Source of the DNA: Morinoia aosen
Lineage: Eukaryota; Arthropoda; Malacostraca; Amphipoda; Talitridae
Reading direction: 5' to 3'
DNA length: 64,000 bases
Assembly: GCA_030386875.1 (NCBI GenBank)
Contig: CM059560.1
Span: 32,792,183-32,856,182, forward strand
Below, piece by piece: positions 22,546 to 35,778 of the stretch; position 1 is the first letter of the stretch, and each line of letters opens with the position of its first letter. The position numbers and the translations under genes were made by a program. The notes under the pieces were generated by a model. It did no database searches and was not told the DNA's origin. It saw nothing but the letters and a program-made list of their open reading frames with translations.

Positions 22546-25500
22546 ATACTGTATTCTCAAACAGGATTATATTATGCTGTGCGTGAAATTGTTAACACTC
22601 TATAAGTATTACCTCCTGTCGGGCCTAATTAATTATACGAAGAACAATATATACTCTGCTGCTTTTAGTGGGTAAGTTAATCTTAACAAGACCCGTTTTT
22701 TATCTGGACTAAAATTTTTTCACGTCAGCATAATCTCACAGCGACACCAACAGTAGAACTCTCACGGGTAGTGATAAACACTGAAACATATTCCAGAAGT
22801 TTTCAGAAATGGACTGAATACGGACCGAGATCATCTCACTTAAGAGCGAGTTGAGGATACCCGCATCACCAATATGTACGAGGGTCAGTTAATCAAAAAC
22901 TATTTTCCCTCATGATTTCCTTTAAAATTCTCCTTCAAATGATGACGTCGAGTGTCTCCGTACACAAGGACGACGTGAACAAATTTGCTGTAGGTTCTCC
23001 AGTTACCGTTCAAAATGTGTAAAAATTCTTCATATAGCAGATAAATTTTCAGGCCATTAGAGCAGCAAGACAAAAGAACTGAAGAATTTTTGCGCGGAAA
23101 ATGCACCCTCTCTTTCATGGGGCATGCAATATTACATGATTGTATTATGGTGACATCGGATAGTTAATGCAGGTGATGGTGCGCAACCTCGTTTGCTGCT
23201 GTGGAAAGATCTAATTTATTTGGCTTGGCTCGGTCTTGACACAGAGTACGAACTTATGAAGTTGGTCTCTGTTCTCATTTCTGTTTCAGATTTCTTACAA
23301 ATCCTCACAGGAAAGTAAAAGAGAATCATTTTGTGACGCAAGAGTTACGTGATAATCACGATTTATGGAGCAAGCACTCCAGCATCCCAGGAACACGCAA
23401 AACTGTCAGATAAAAAATGAAATTATAAAATATTTCGTATTTCTATAGCAAAACTGATCACATCAGTTTCCGTATTACAATTTCCGTCTCACAAGGAAAT
23501 AATCCGAAACATTCCAGCACTTCCGCAGTACGGACATAAAAAACAGTTCAAATGAGTTCCTACATTTTTCAATCATAAAGGAAGCAGTTGAACATAGAAA
23601 TCGTTCTCAATGAGAGCGAAAAGTTCTTTTTTACATGATTTCCACAAACGTCTGTAGAGATAGGGAAACCCGAACAGTTTTCAGCGGATGATCATAGAAA
23701 ACGCGGTCAAAATTTCACTTTTTGAGCTATCGCGACGGTATATTTTAGAAAAGGGAAAAGGGAACATAGCCGTCTCAATTTTTTGGTATCTGAATCTAAG
23801 AAGAAATCAGGCTGAAGCCCCTTGCTACTCAACTTTTTTTTAAAACTGCAGGTGTTTCAAGATTTATTTCGCTGCCTCTAATGTCATTTTTGCAGGATTA
23901 TTGTGGCATACATTAACAGCGTTTACATCACCTCAGAAATTTCTTTTCATCAAATCCAAACGAAAGTGATCAAAATTACTTCAAAAATAGGAGAAAAAGT
24001 TCCTCCTCTTGACTTCAGTTTGATCGAGGGCAGAATGGGACCAGGCGGTGACGGGAGGCAAAAACAGACACTCCAGAAACTCATTATAGGGCCAATGAAA
24101 TGTCCAAGTTCCTGATTAATCTTCGAACTAACAAAAAATTTCTCCTTTATCTCTACTCAGGAGAAAAACAATCCAGGTAACTACAAACTGATACCACTAT
24201 AGATTGATCAGAGTCTTAGCTCAATAATAAAAATAATGATAAAATTAAGTAAAAAAAATTTTCAGAATGTGTGGCAATCAAGGGAATTCTGAGTTACCGT
24301 CAAAAAGGCTTCTCCGCTTCGACAGGGTCAGACTATACAAGACTCAGAAATAAGGCCCTTCATGAAATAATTCCGTGTCTAACATTGACATGACAAGTTT
24401 GACAGCCAAATGGTTGTGAGAACGAGTTTCACTCACAAAAGTAGCTTAAAAGTATCTACCCCAGTTAGCTGAGGCCTAATTATCCAACAATTTACGTCTT
24501 TCTAGCGCGGTACAACCAGTAGCGAAGGCACGGCCGTCGACTTGATCATACTACATGTTGTTTTTTCTGGCCTAAATCTTCCAGTCTGACTCTTTCCAGA
24601 AATTTAAGCATTCTGCACTTGGCAAATCTTCCCGATGTCAAGATCTTAAGTACTCAAGTTTTATTTGAAAATACCTAAAACTCGATTTTTGGCAGGAAAA
24701 ACAGCAAGTGGCTTCGTCAAGATGACAAAATAATTTTTTCTGCCAAATGCACCTGTACGACAAAATATACTTTTGGAATATCTAACCACTGCGGACTTTT
24801 TCCAGCACTACAGAGCCCAAGATGTTTCTACTAAAGCGCCTTCACACAATCCATGTTTTCAGTACTTCAAATCATATGGTTTTCAAAGGCCTAAGAGGGT
24901 CCAAAATAACGTATACTACTTTTCTACTAAGAAAGATTTCCTAATTTACTTAAATAGTTATCACGCACATTAAAAAATAGTCATTTAAAAATCCCACTAT
25001 TTCCATGAATTTAAGCAATTATTCTTTCCTGGCCTTTGCTCTCTGAGTCTTTCCGAATTAAAACTGAGAACCGAATGTCTCAATCTTCTCTTAATCTCCA
25101 ACTCACTGTGTGTCTGAACCTGAAGTTTCCTTCTTCAAGACCTGACTAGCAGAAACCTGCATGTTCTATTTCATTGAAGTCGTATCAGAGAGCCAGAGCA
25201 GGCCCAGGAGAGACCAATAAAGAAGCTCAATTTGACGTGGCTTGGACGAGTTTCTGCTGCTGCTCCTACGTTTGCACGATGAACTACAAAACTGTTCCTC
25301 GGGGCGAAATTCATATGCGCAAAAATGGTCTTCGATTCCCGCCACAAGAATGAAGACTAACACGAGCGTTTTTCTTTGTCACACGCGAACGTTTGTGGAA
25401 TTTTCAAAGCGCTCCATCCTCGCATGGTAATATCCAGGGTAAAAATAAAACATGAACGGAACGTGGCAGAGTAAAATACGGTCATAGTGGAATTGGGCTT

Positions 25501-26028
25501 GCAGTAGCAAGTTTATACTCCTAACTTCAAGTTTTCCGGTGACCCTGCGAGCAATAACCGTAATGTTACAGAATTTGAGACCATTTTCCAATATACTAAT
25601 GGAATTCTTTTTGGGAACTAGAGTGTTTCTGACTTTGAATCAGAACTTTAAATACTTTGCTGCGTTCGAGGCTTTAAAGAACAGACTCAACTGCTCATTG
25701 ACTGGCGAAGAGGGGTGAGGGTGACTTGCACTGGAGTTATATAACATACGAACACAGTGCGAGAGATGTTTTTGCACCGCAAATCAGCATCGAAACTGCT
25801 GCGAGGAGTATAAACTGTTAGATTATACAACTGTGGGCACTTCATCTTTTTTAACTACATAGAGCTAAACTCACTATTCTTGACTAATTTTGTACGTACA
25901 TTGGATACATAAGCAAACTATTGAGCAGAAACAAGAGCATGACATTAAGAATAATGTATTCATATACCGACGTTGCATGGAACTTTATTAACACCTTCTG
26001 GAGTGATATGAACACCCTTGGGTTGTCA
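22546..26028. other. Unassigned sequence with a possible mariner terminus at 22877
   Basis: At 22877 the text TACGAGGGTCAGTTAATCAA resembles, from memory, the start of insect mariner terminal repeats (TA then CGAGGGT). I could not find a matching right end, and the 72-codon minus frame at 22900-23118 has no clear transposase motif. The rest, including frames at 23903, 24773 and 25166-25591, is not recognised. Confidence 0.25.
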
Positions 26029-26364
26029 CGCCTGATCTATCCTGCCTGATCTATCCTGTCTGAACTCTCCTGCCTGACCTATCCTGCCTGAACTATCCTG
26101 CCTGAACTATCCTGCCTGAACTCTCCTGCCTGATCTATCCCGCCTGAACTATCCTACCTGATCTATCCTGACTGATCGATCCTGCCTGAACTATCCCGCC
26201 TGAACTATCCCGCCTAATCTATCCTGCCTGAACTATCCCGCCTGATCTATCCCGCCTGATCTATCCTGCCTGATCTATCCTGCCTGATCTATCCTGCCTG
26301 AACTATCCTGCCTGAACTATCCTGCCTGAACTATCCCGCCTGAACTATCCCGCCTGAACTATCC
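26029..26364. repeat. Minisatellite, 14 bp unit, 24 copies
   Basis: Unit CCTGCCTGAACTAT, with interspersed GATCTAT, GAACTCT and CCCGCC variants. The two main variants (GATC and GAAC) occur in blocks, suggesting local duplication of multi-unit segments. Confidence 0.95.
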
Positions 26365-28337
26365 ACCTGTTCTGCCTAGTGCCGCCATGTTCAAAATTTC
26401 ACAACCAAAAAACAAAAATCCTCTCTGGAACAATAGCTTTGGCATGAACCTCTCGACGGTCCAACCGCTTACGCATAAAGCGAATTTTTCTTCGCATTAG
26501 TTTTTAAAGGCGAGATTTCTGTGAGTTTATGGCCCTGCCGACTCCTTTTTCAGGCGAGTATTTCTCAGAGGTCGGGGACTTTTTAAGTTACCTACAGGGC
26601 CGGCGTAGCCTGTATACCGCCTGCATTTTAGCGAGACCCCCGCCAGGCTTGTTTACATCGTGTCGACCTCTAAACTTGCCAGCCAAACTTCCGCCAGCTA
26701 ATTTTTCATGACGTGAACTTTCACTTGGAAAGTCAATAAGGAAAAATGAAGGCTTTTAGTGTACACGAAGGAGCGGAGGAGAAAACTTTGGAATCGGGCA
26801 TCTTGAAGGCAATCGGAAAGTTAAATGGAAGCGGTAATAGCGGCTTAAAGTTCTCAAGAAGGGAATGAAGAGTTTTTATGGGAAATTAGTCTCGATATAT
26901 TTAATTTTCCTAGCTACACTGCGGTAATTCCCAAGCTGTTTGCTTCCTATTAATATGCTGTACTTCAGGGGTTCTAGGTTTATAATTTTGTTGGCTTAAG
27001 TTTGAGGGTAAAGGGTTTTACGCAACTTATGCTAATTAGACAAACCTTATTTTAATACAACATTTGTGCTATTTAGATCTGAATACCTTTGTCGTTTTTA
27101 GTTGAAACATAATCCCTACTGTATGGGTCACATTACAAAGTGAGTAAAAATTTCAATAGCACTCTGAAAAAAGAATTTAATTATTAAACTAATGTGAATG
27201 CAATAAGGAACGCAAAAACGAGTGCAATGAGACATACAATGAGTAAATAATAAAGAATGAAATAAGAAATAATATCATTAACGGAGCAAAAATGTACTGC
27301 AGTATTAAACTCATATAATATAATTGTAGAAATGTAATGAGAAATGTAATAGAAAACGTCACATAACAAATGAATAGAATAAATGAAAAACTTAATGAAT
27401 ATAATTAGAAATGTAAAGGAATATTTAACGAAAAATACTGAATAAACTAAAAAATAATGAGGAAAGTACTTGGTGGGTCATCCGGATCCATCTGTGGGAG
27501 GCTTACTTCTAGGTCTGCTTCTCTGGCGGTTGGTAAATTGCCGGCATGTCTCAATTGCTGGTAATGAGAGCGACACGTAATTGCTTAACTGATGGTTGTT
27601 GAAAAATTATTTCATTGGTCGATTACTGCTAATGCGCACAAATAAATTAATTGGCTTCCCCAAATTACTGCAAATGTGAGCAAAATATAATTGTTTTGCT
27701 GATGAAAGTGAAAACCTACTGTCCTCGGTTAAATGCAACAAGTAATTTAAATGTGGGTGAAACATTTTTCTGCAACTGAAAGCGTAAAATCACTATTCAG
27801 TATTATTCACACCTAATGAAAGAGTAAAATAACTGTTTCCAGCTTCCCACTGATAATGAAAGCCTCTAATAACTGGTCGTTGATAGTTGCGAAGGAAAAC
27901 AGGATAACGATAATGAGCTACTGATCTCAAATTTTGACAGTTAGCGCCCTCGTATGAATTTTTCGTCGAGAAAAAGCGAGGGTCGCCTTCACTGCCTGTT
28001 GACTACAAATGTTCGTACATAATGGCTTTTTTAACACAATTTGGCAAGGGTTCAATGATGCAGCTCCGCAATTACGTTTTGTTGAGCGGCAAATTGAGGT
28101 CCACTTAAGCCCGGCACGAGAGGCTGCATTCGAAGCCCGCAAATCGCGCACAGTTTTGGTCCCGCTCAGTGCCGGCGCTGACAGGCAATGCGTGATGTTC
28201 ATTTCTCGCCGCAATGACACTTCCACTTCCTCGGGATGTTGTCTGAGCCGCGGAAATTCTCAATTTGTGCCCTGTTCTTTTTCGGTTCGTCACTAAACAG
28301 TTTATGAAAACGAATAAGGATACTCTGACCTTCGTTA
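26365..28337. other. Unassigned sequence; purine-rich and weakly repetitive patches
   Basis: About 27170-27470 consists of loosely repeated AAATGTAATGA-like words. About 27540-27890 may hold very decayed repeats with GATAATGAAAG(C/T)GTAAAATAACTG-type words, but no firm period. Frames at 27927-28296 (both strands) have no recognised domain. Confidence 0.3.
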
Positions 28338-29829
28338 TACAGGTGTGGCCAATGATTTTGAGGAAGAACTTTTAATTTCAGGGCTTTATTTTAGAATATA
28401 CTTAAGCCCATTCGTTAATAGTCCTATAATGTAGCAAAATTACTTATAAGCGAGGTTAAAAAAAAATTCGTAGATTTTCTTAAAAATTTACCAATTTTGT
28501 TTTTCCTAAAATACTGAAAACACATTTGTGCTGGTTTAAAAGCTAATACGAGCATTGGAACTGATGCAAAAATCGTTTGCAAGGTGAGTGGTATATTAAT
28601 TTTTAAATATTTTGTTTTAGTTATTTGTTTTTTATATGTAAAGAAAATGTTTTTCCAGATTTTAAATCATGGTGATTTCGGAAGAAATCAGGAAAAACAT
28701 CATTCTTCTTCATCAGAGTAGTCTATCAAAAAATGAAATCGTTGCCAAGCGACTTCCATTATCGTCAAGTGTCTTCAGAGTGATAAACCAATTCAACGAG
28801 ACAACTCCATATTGGCGAAGACCGCCCGGGAAAGGAAAAGACTGTCGTCGGTTCGTCAAAATAGGGCTTTAGTGCACTACTCGTTACGGGAAAGAACTGC
28901 CTGCAGTTCAGAACTTGCGTTAGAATGGTAGAAGGATGGCGTCAATGTCTCAGCGTGAACTGTTCGAAGTCGACTCTTCAACAACGGACTTGCTTCAAGG
29001 AGAACTGCAAAAAAAAATTTTTGAAGGCAAGAACAACAAAGATCTGCTCAATTTTTGCAGGAAGTACCAGCATTAGACCGCTGAACAATTGGGCAAAGTC
29101 ATTTGCTCCGATGAATCTCCGTTCCCCCTTTATGTTACCTAAGGGAAAGGCCTCGTGCGACGAAGAAAAGGCGAGAGATTTAACAAGTCATTCCAACGTC
29201 TGGGGTTGCTGTTCAGGTAAGGGAACTGGAGCACGGACGATTTTACCCAAAAACACAGAATGAGTACGGCATGGTACAGGAAAGTCTTTAAAGATCATCT
29301 CTTTCCAACGATAGCTGGTCAGTTTCCCGACAAAGTGGAGGCTTACCAACATGATGGCACAAGAGTCATAATTCAAAAGTGGTTACAAAGTTCCTTGAAG
29401 ACAATGAAGTGAAGATTTTGGGCCCTTGACCAGGAAAATCGGCTGATCTAAATCCGATCGTAAATTTCTGTTCCAGCATCAAAAGTCGAGTGAACAAGAA
29501 GAAGCCAACTAATTTAGCGCTACTTGGAGTCTTAATTGAAGATGAGTGAAGGTCATTTGATCATTTTAGCATTGGAAAATTGGTGAGCAGCATACAAAAG
29601 CGCTCCAAAACAGTTTTGAAGAAGCGTGGTCAACATTGTAAATATTGAGAAAAAATAATTTTTATTTCTGCAGATTATTAAAAATTCTTTGAGGATAATA
29701 TTTTTTTTTATTTATCCTTTATAATGTTTTTCAGAAGCAGCCAATTAAAAACTACACAAGACTACACCTTAGTTAGACGATAAAATAGAAAAACTCGCTT
29801 CTCCCAAAATCATTGGCCACACGTCTGCT
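28338..29829 (+). mobile_element. Dead Tc1-like DNA transposon, about 1.49 kb
   Basis: The left terminus after TA (28338-28339) reads CAGGTGTGGCCAATGATTTTG. The right terminus ends at 29827 and, reverse-complemented, reads CAGACGTGTGGCCAATG and onward, giving inverted repeats of about 25-30 bp with a 2-bp difference near the tip. The length and the TA at the left edge fit the Tc1/mariner superfamily; the right-hand TA is no longer visible. The interior is a decayed plus-strand transposase (28669-29643). Confidence 0.9.
28669..29643 (+). pseudogene. Tc1-like DDE transposase remnant
   Basis: The transposase normally binds the terminal repeats and cuts and pastes the element. The first 67 codons are intact and carry the N-terminal helix-turn-helix region: residues about 6-25 (RKNIILLHQSS..KNEIVAKRL), then FRVINQF and an arginine/glycine-rich RRPPGKGK. 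After a stop at about 28870 the similarity continues in shifting frames: ICSDESP near 29100 (first Asp), YQHDGT near 29345 (second Asp) and ADLNPI near 29443. The third catalytic acid, normally Glu in NPIEN, is read here as Val (NPIVN). Stops, frameshifts and the missing Glu make it non-functional. Confidence 0.88.
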
Positions 29830-29906
29830 TTCTAACCTACAAATACATAGCCGTAACTCTGGCTTATTTCAACAGCCCTGAAACATGCCTCGAAAAGTTG
29901 AGTAAT

Positions 29907-30134
29907 TTAACCCTTTAACGCCCCAGAGGACACCAGTGTCCTCTTTCAAAAATACCCCCAATATATTGTATTTCTTGTTCAATTAGTTCCCTAATGTGTT
30001 CTTTGAAGTTCTCTGCCGGGTGGCAGTTCCTATCTCATCCTGATATTAGTGACTGCCTGATGCCAGCGCCAGTTTAGTGACGGTGGTTGTGTTAACGGTA
30101 ATATGAGTAAAAAATTCGGACGTTAAAGGGTTAA
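29907..30134. mobile_element. piggyBac-type MITE, copy 2
   Basis: A 220-bp copy nearly identical to 15494-15722, with TTAA at 29907-29910 and 30131-30134 and terminal CCCTTTAACG / CGTTAAAGGG. It differs by a handful of substitutions and single-base changes (CCCCC for CCCTC; CTGATATTAG for CTGATATCGG). The high identity over 14 kb of separation argues for fairly recent mobility. It lies 78 bp right of the dead Tc1 element. Confidence 0.9.
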
Positions 30135-32740
30135 TTACAAAATATCGATAGCATTTTAAATTTTAAAATAAAAATGCCGTCTCCTTAGCTAATGGTGTTG
30201 ATATTCAGTGATGGGGGAGTCGCTTTCATGTTCGTGCTGCAGTATAGAGTTCAGGTATTAAGTAGCCTCAGATGTTGAGATGCAAAATAACTCGTCAATT
30301 GAAACGATATTTATAATGCAGAAAATGTTCGGAGAGTAATATTTGTTGACTTCTAACACTGCCAGATCAACTTACTGGAGAAATCAACTTGTTGACTTCT
30401 AACACTACCAGATCAACTTACTGGGCAAGTAAACTTGAAAAACTTGCGTTTTACATCAATGATGAACACGGTGCTGGAATCATCCAAGCAACTGCTCTAG
30501 GGGAAAATACGTTACTTTTGTTTGTTGCGGTCATGCGCTTTAATTTTTTATGTGTAATTAGTCGAACGAAAATGATCTCACTGATTGATTTCTGATTTAA
30601 GATATACATAGTTATAAAGTTAAAGTGCATGATCGTGGAATGAAAATAAATTTACTGGCTTCTACTCTTAATTAGGTAAAATTGTTGAAACCATTCAAGT
30701 GTTAGAAAATTTTTATCGGTTATTCATTGTTTTAGAAGCTGTTTAAATTAGAAGTATAGTGAAACAAATGATGAAATACGTAATTTCTAGTTGGAAAATT
30801 ATTTTCCGATTGCTTTTATTGCCAAAGAAGTTAAAAGATCAATATTAAAGCTGATTTTGGTTTGGAACAACTATGTTTTTCAGAATTGGTTCAATATTTT
30901 GTGAAAAACGCCAGGAAGACGATGTATTCAATGTCTGTTAAACCTCCAGTACATAATGCCTCAGCGTCATTTGAATAATTTTACGAAAACCAGACTCAAA
31001 AATTACTAGAATCTTACAAACGCTGCACTAGTATAAAGACACGTCGATCACGAGCAAAATTAATTTCGAAGACTATGCGAAAAACAAGTATTAGCGCAAG
31101 AAACATTGTATATTATTTTCTGCACAAATTAAATCTATGAAAAATTTTAAAAACTGAACCGAAAAACTTAACGTCAACTACGCAGAAACCTGTTTTTGTT
31201 TAAAAAAAACATGTTATATAGCGCGGAAAATTTTTCATGAGCCAGAACATTATGACTGTGCTCCAGAAAAATATTTAATGTGAGAGGAATGTTTAATTCA
31301 GAATTACTCAATCATCATCATTAATTCATTTTGAAACAAACAACATGTTTCTCTTCATACTTCAACACTTCTTGTAATGTTGTAAGTACAATTAACCCTA
31401 GAGGGCACTGTGAGTCATGCGGATGTGTTATAGGCGGGCGTTCAAACGCAATCTTTCTCTCTATCTACACGTAGCTCCCTTGGTACTAGGCCGCAACGCT
31501 GTCCTCTTGTTGGTACTGCGTAAACGTATGCCTGGTGTATGTTCTGGACCTAGGCAGCGTGTGGAGGAAACTACGTGGAATGAGCGATTAACTCTAATCG
31601 GATACTACGGTATTCTGGTGACCACTACTGTGTTCATGTTTGATGGTAGGATTTTAACCTATGTTGTACAAGAAGAAAAATAAAGTTCCTGTTCCTTCTG
31701 TGTTAAATAAAGTCGTTTTTGTTCGTAAAGTGTTTAAAGTACCTCCTGGATCAAGAACTTGAGTCAAAACATTACAATTGTGCACATATTTCATACCATG
31801 TTTCATATCACGTATCAGCAATGAGTCTTAATTATGTCTGATTTCTAAAAAAACGTTTTCGGTAGAAATAAATATTTTCCAGTTATTCAAGTAATAAATT
31901 ATTCAAATAAATATTACGGTTGTAAAATTTTAGAAAACCTAAATTAAGGGCACAATTAAGCGTGTTCATCTCAAACTCACACTAAAAGTACAAAAATGGA
32001 AATGATGCCAACACATTCTGGAATCCATTCCCCGTAATGGCATCGCCCGCCGCAGCCAAGCGCTTTAATCTCATTTTTTGTCGAAGAAACTTTTGAAATT
32101 TTCGCCCGTAATCGACAAGAGGATGAGTGCCAATGGCAAGACTTGTGATGCTATTTCAACTTAATTAGTTTGTTTAATGCCATTTTTGCTTGTTTATACG
32201 CTGCCCAACGTTCCAGCGCAGCCACACATCGCAACCGGTTGTGCCGCGACAGACGCACTACAGTTCTATCCGCTGTAAGAGATGCAAATTCTCCGGGTAC
32301 TGTCATAAATTTTTCTCAATCATGAACTAAATTCTAAATTCCGATTTAACATATATAGAGACTTTCTTCATACGCTAAAGGTTTTTCATGGTAACGATTC
32401 CTTTAGATGAACATACGATGAGGATTTTCGCAATAAACAATCCTTATAGATGAGTTTAAAACAATAGTTTTCACTCTAAGCGATCATTATGCATAAGCAC
32501 ACAAGGGCTTACATTCTAATTGCACTATACCGTCGTATATTCCCTCAGTAGTTACAATGCGTTACATTTGCAGGTCGATTGAACTGTTCCGTTGAACTCA
32601 ACGTCAGTGTTTCGTTTAATCTTGAATGACTGCACAAAAAACGAGCTGCAGTAACGTTTTTTATGATTTACAAGTATCTGTGCTTCATTCCTACCTATGA
32701 CGTGCGTGTTTTAGTTGTGTTCACATGCACCTACACCGCC
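30135..32740. other. Unassigned sequence with a 45-bp tandem duplication and a possible solo piggyBac terminus
   Basis: 30344-30433 is a 45-bp segment present twice, each copy with TTGTTGACTTCTAACACT. At 31393 the text TTAACCCTAGAGGGCACTGT looks like a piggyBac left end, but no matching right end was found. The 88-codon frame at 31417-31683, just inside it, has no recognised domain. The rest is plain AT-rich sequence. Confidence 0.4.
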
Positions 32741-33763
32741 ATTCAGTCCAGGGTTGATATTAAAAACTCATAAAACTCATAAAACTCATCCAAAAAAATG
32801 AAAGCCCACCTAAAAAAATTAAAAAAACACCAGTCTAGTGTTTTTTTTCAATTTAGTCATACATGAAGGCACAAAACGCTAAAAAAATCACAATGCAGGT
32901 TTTATTGTTTTTCTTTTGCTGAATCCATTTCTAAACTTAATATATTGAATCTAATTTGAACCTTAATTACTCCCTGTGGGTTGTAGAACTCAATTTATAC
33001 CTTCATGTGGAAGTCGCTGCAGGCAGTGGTAGGTCTTAATAGCATTATCTTAAAGATCAGCATTTGACCTCAAGTGTTTGAATATTTTATGGAGCATTTG
33101 AGCTTTCCCTGCCGCAAACCTACACCAAACATTGTCACAGACAATGCGGACTGGCGGTATGGTCTGGCAGTGTGTATCCAGGTCGAACCACAGAACAGAA
33201 CTCCTGGAACTCTTTATTTTCTGCCATATTGAAATTAATATTTAACCTAGAGAAAATTTTTCCCAGTTGAACGTCCATTTTTTCTTTGTCTTCTTGAGAA
33301 GTGCAAAAGAACTCAAAAGTCCTCCGTTTTGCTGGAGGTGGTGCAGTTGACTTCACTGTAGTTGGTGCCAATGCAGAAGAAAAGGAAATTGTAGACAGTA
33401 AACTAGTGGGCCTAAAAAGTTAATGCAGAAGCTGCGCCTGCAGTATCATGTTACATTGACGACACTGACAGCAAGACTGAGAGAGCCTGAAAATCAAAAA
33501 TTTGTAAATATGCAAATCATACGGCTACTGCTACTGCTTTTGACTGGAGCAACTGAAACTGTGTTCACACTGCACACACAAATCATTAATGTATGCATTA
33601 AAAAACTTTACTTTCGAGTCAAATTAAGGATACCATAATCCAATAAAAAAAAAAACCAATACAACCCATTGAACCCCAATAAAAACTAAAAAAACACCAA
33701 AAAAAGAACAGAAAAGGTAGGCTAGATTGAAAAAAACACGTTTTTTACAACCCTGATTCAGTC
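32741..33763 (-). mobile_element. Internally deleted hAT transposon, 1007 bp, with 8-bp target duplication
   Basis: A perfect 8-bp direct repeat ATTCAGTC (32741-32748 and 33756-33763) flanks termini CAGGGTTG / CAACCCTG; the inverted repeat continues loosely as T(A)nC-rich text. An 8-bp duplication with a CAG-starting terminus is the hAT hallmark. The interior carries part of a transposase on the minus strand. At about 1 kb it is far shorter than an autonomous hAT element (usually 2.5-5 kb), so it is a deletion derivative. Confidence 0.93.
33060..33430 (-). pseudogene. hAT transposase fragment
   Basis: The 78-codon frame at 33135-33371 contains ENKEFQEFCSVVRPGY, which fits the hAT segment where a phenylalanine-rich helix is followed by LRPGY/PPS. 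The frame is open upstream without a stop to about 33420, and a further readable stretch to the left includes WCRFAAGKAQMLHKIFKHL. The region matches the part before the catalytic core. The DDE core and dimerisation domain are absent, so this is not a working enzyme. Confidence 0.7.
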
Positions 33764-35778
33764 ACGCATCATGAGGCAGTTACGTCATGCATACCGGCAT
33801 AGAGTGATATATCATGCCATTGTTACTTCTAAAATCATGCATACTTTCCCTCAGTGTTTTACCTCTCTATAGACATTAGATTTTAGTTCTTATGAAGCTT
33901 AGAGAATTTTCAAAAGAGGAGACCCATATTTCGGAAGATCTGTCACCTAGTCGATGGCTCTCATCCTCAAACGCCCACACGTACAAATAGAACGTTCGCG
34001 ATCGCCCCCTTTCTTCTTCCATAACAACTAGTCAAACGGAAGCGATGAGGATGCTTTAAAAGTTTTAATTACACTTCTATGGTTCGTTAGCTCTGAATGT
34101 TTGTAATTTATTTCAAGCGCGTCCCATATCAAGGCTAATTAAAAACACGCGCATTTTTTGCTGTCAGGTAGCGTTCACTGGAAGCTTAATTTCCTTTCTT
34201 GATAAGGAATATTTTACGAATGCTATATTTAAACGAGTCTTTGAGTACAGAATTAATTTTGCCCTTTGAAAGCCAGATCAGGTGTCACAAAAGCCACGTG
34301 CAGTTCAGTGATGCCTCCTGACATGTATGAGGATGACTCACGCAGAAGTGATGCCTTGTACATATGTACAGGGGACCCTTCACATGTACTAATGCTGCTT
34401 CTTAAATGTACGTAACGCCTCATATGTGCGGGTGATGCCTCGCTTCTTTTTACCAGGAACGGTGACTCATTTTCACCACACGTTCAAAATGAGTGAAGTC
34501 AATCCATCCGTGCCAGTCTTGAAATGTGCACAAAACTTTCTGACCATCCACCGACAGCAGAGTCAGTCGAAAACTAAATTTTACGTCGTTCAAGGAACAC
34601 AAAGCTTAGAATTCTCGAATTATAAATTATTGAATATTAGAGCCAGAAAGTTCACAGCGTGTTCGAGAGGGTAAACAGTTGAAAGAAGAGGGAGTTCGCG
34701 CATTTTCGTATGAACCCTATCTTTTGAGGGACTTGGTTCAGTGTATGCGATGATTGTTTATCTTATGGTACCCTGCATTATTAATGATCATTCTGCAACT
34801 GCAGCTGAAAAGTTACAGGGAAATAAAAGCTGTGTTGGCTGTGTGACACTTAGGCTGTGTTGTTTCTATAACAAATAAACAATGTAACACCCAAGACTAA
34901 ATGACTACAACTGGATTACCAACAATTAATAGCAGCACAAAACTTCCAAAAACGCTGCTGAGAAATTAATATTTTTCTGCTTTGAATCAGTCTATATTAC
35001 TGACTCCAAACCTATCGAGCCGGATTTAAACTCAGCACAACTCTGCAGTAGCGCCAGTGTATTGTCACTAGCATGACACGACGTGCCAATAACATCTCAG
35101 CAGCGACAAAAACATGTCTGCTGTGTCCATGATTTTCGTGCGGTGTGCATTATGCAGTAGTTCTGTTAGGGAACTCCACTGAGCGTTTCCGAATAGCAGC
35201 GAGCGGTTAAAGGTCACTGTTTGACGATTTTGGCCCCAAGCTGTTTATAGAGCTGTAGCGTGTCTGTTGTGTTTACTGCATTGAACGTTTAGAGCCCATG
35301 ATCGCAGCAATCAGAGCAATTGGCGGAGTGTGCTGCTATGAACTAACTTTAAACTTCACTTACTGTGCTAAACTACATAATGCTATTAAAGGCACTACAT
35401 CCATCTTAATTGCAAACAGTGTACTTAAAATGTATTTGAGTGCAATTTTGAGCTGCTCAAAACACAATGTTACATCTAAAATATCTCTATATAGACCACC
35501 AAGAAACGCCAACAAAAAATACCGTTATATTAAAACGGAATCTCCGGCTATTCGCAACTCCAGATAGCATCCATTTCGGCCGTCTAACACTGTGTACAGG
35601 ACGGTAGCAACGAGACCATGTTTTCCGAATCGGCCACCAACTTGCGTGCTACAACTTTATTCAACATCAATGAATATTAATGGAGAGTTCGAAGCCGCTG
35701 GTCCTCAGTCCAAACTGGCGAGTGTTGTGCTGAAAGAAACCGACACCTCGAGTGTTGTCTCTTGCGTTGCGTGTTTCG
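33764..35778. other. Unassigned sequence with a weak repeat at 34311-34445
   Basis: 34311-34445 repeats GTGATGCCT and ACATGTA words at irregular spacing and may be an old minisatellite. Frames at 34426-34674 and 35298-35567 are not recognised. Confidence 0.3.
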
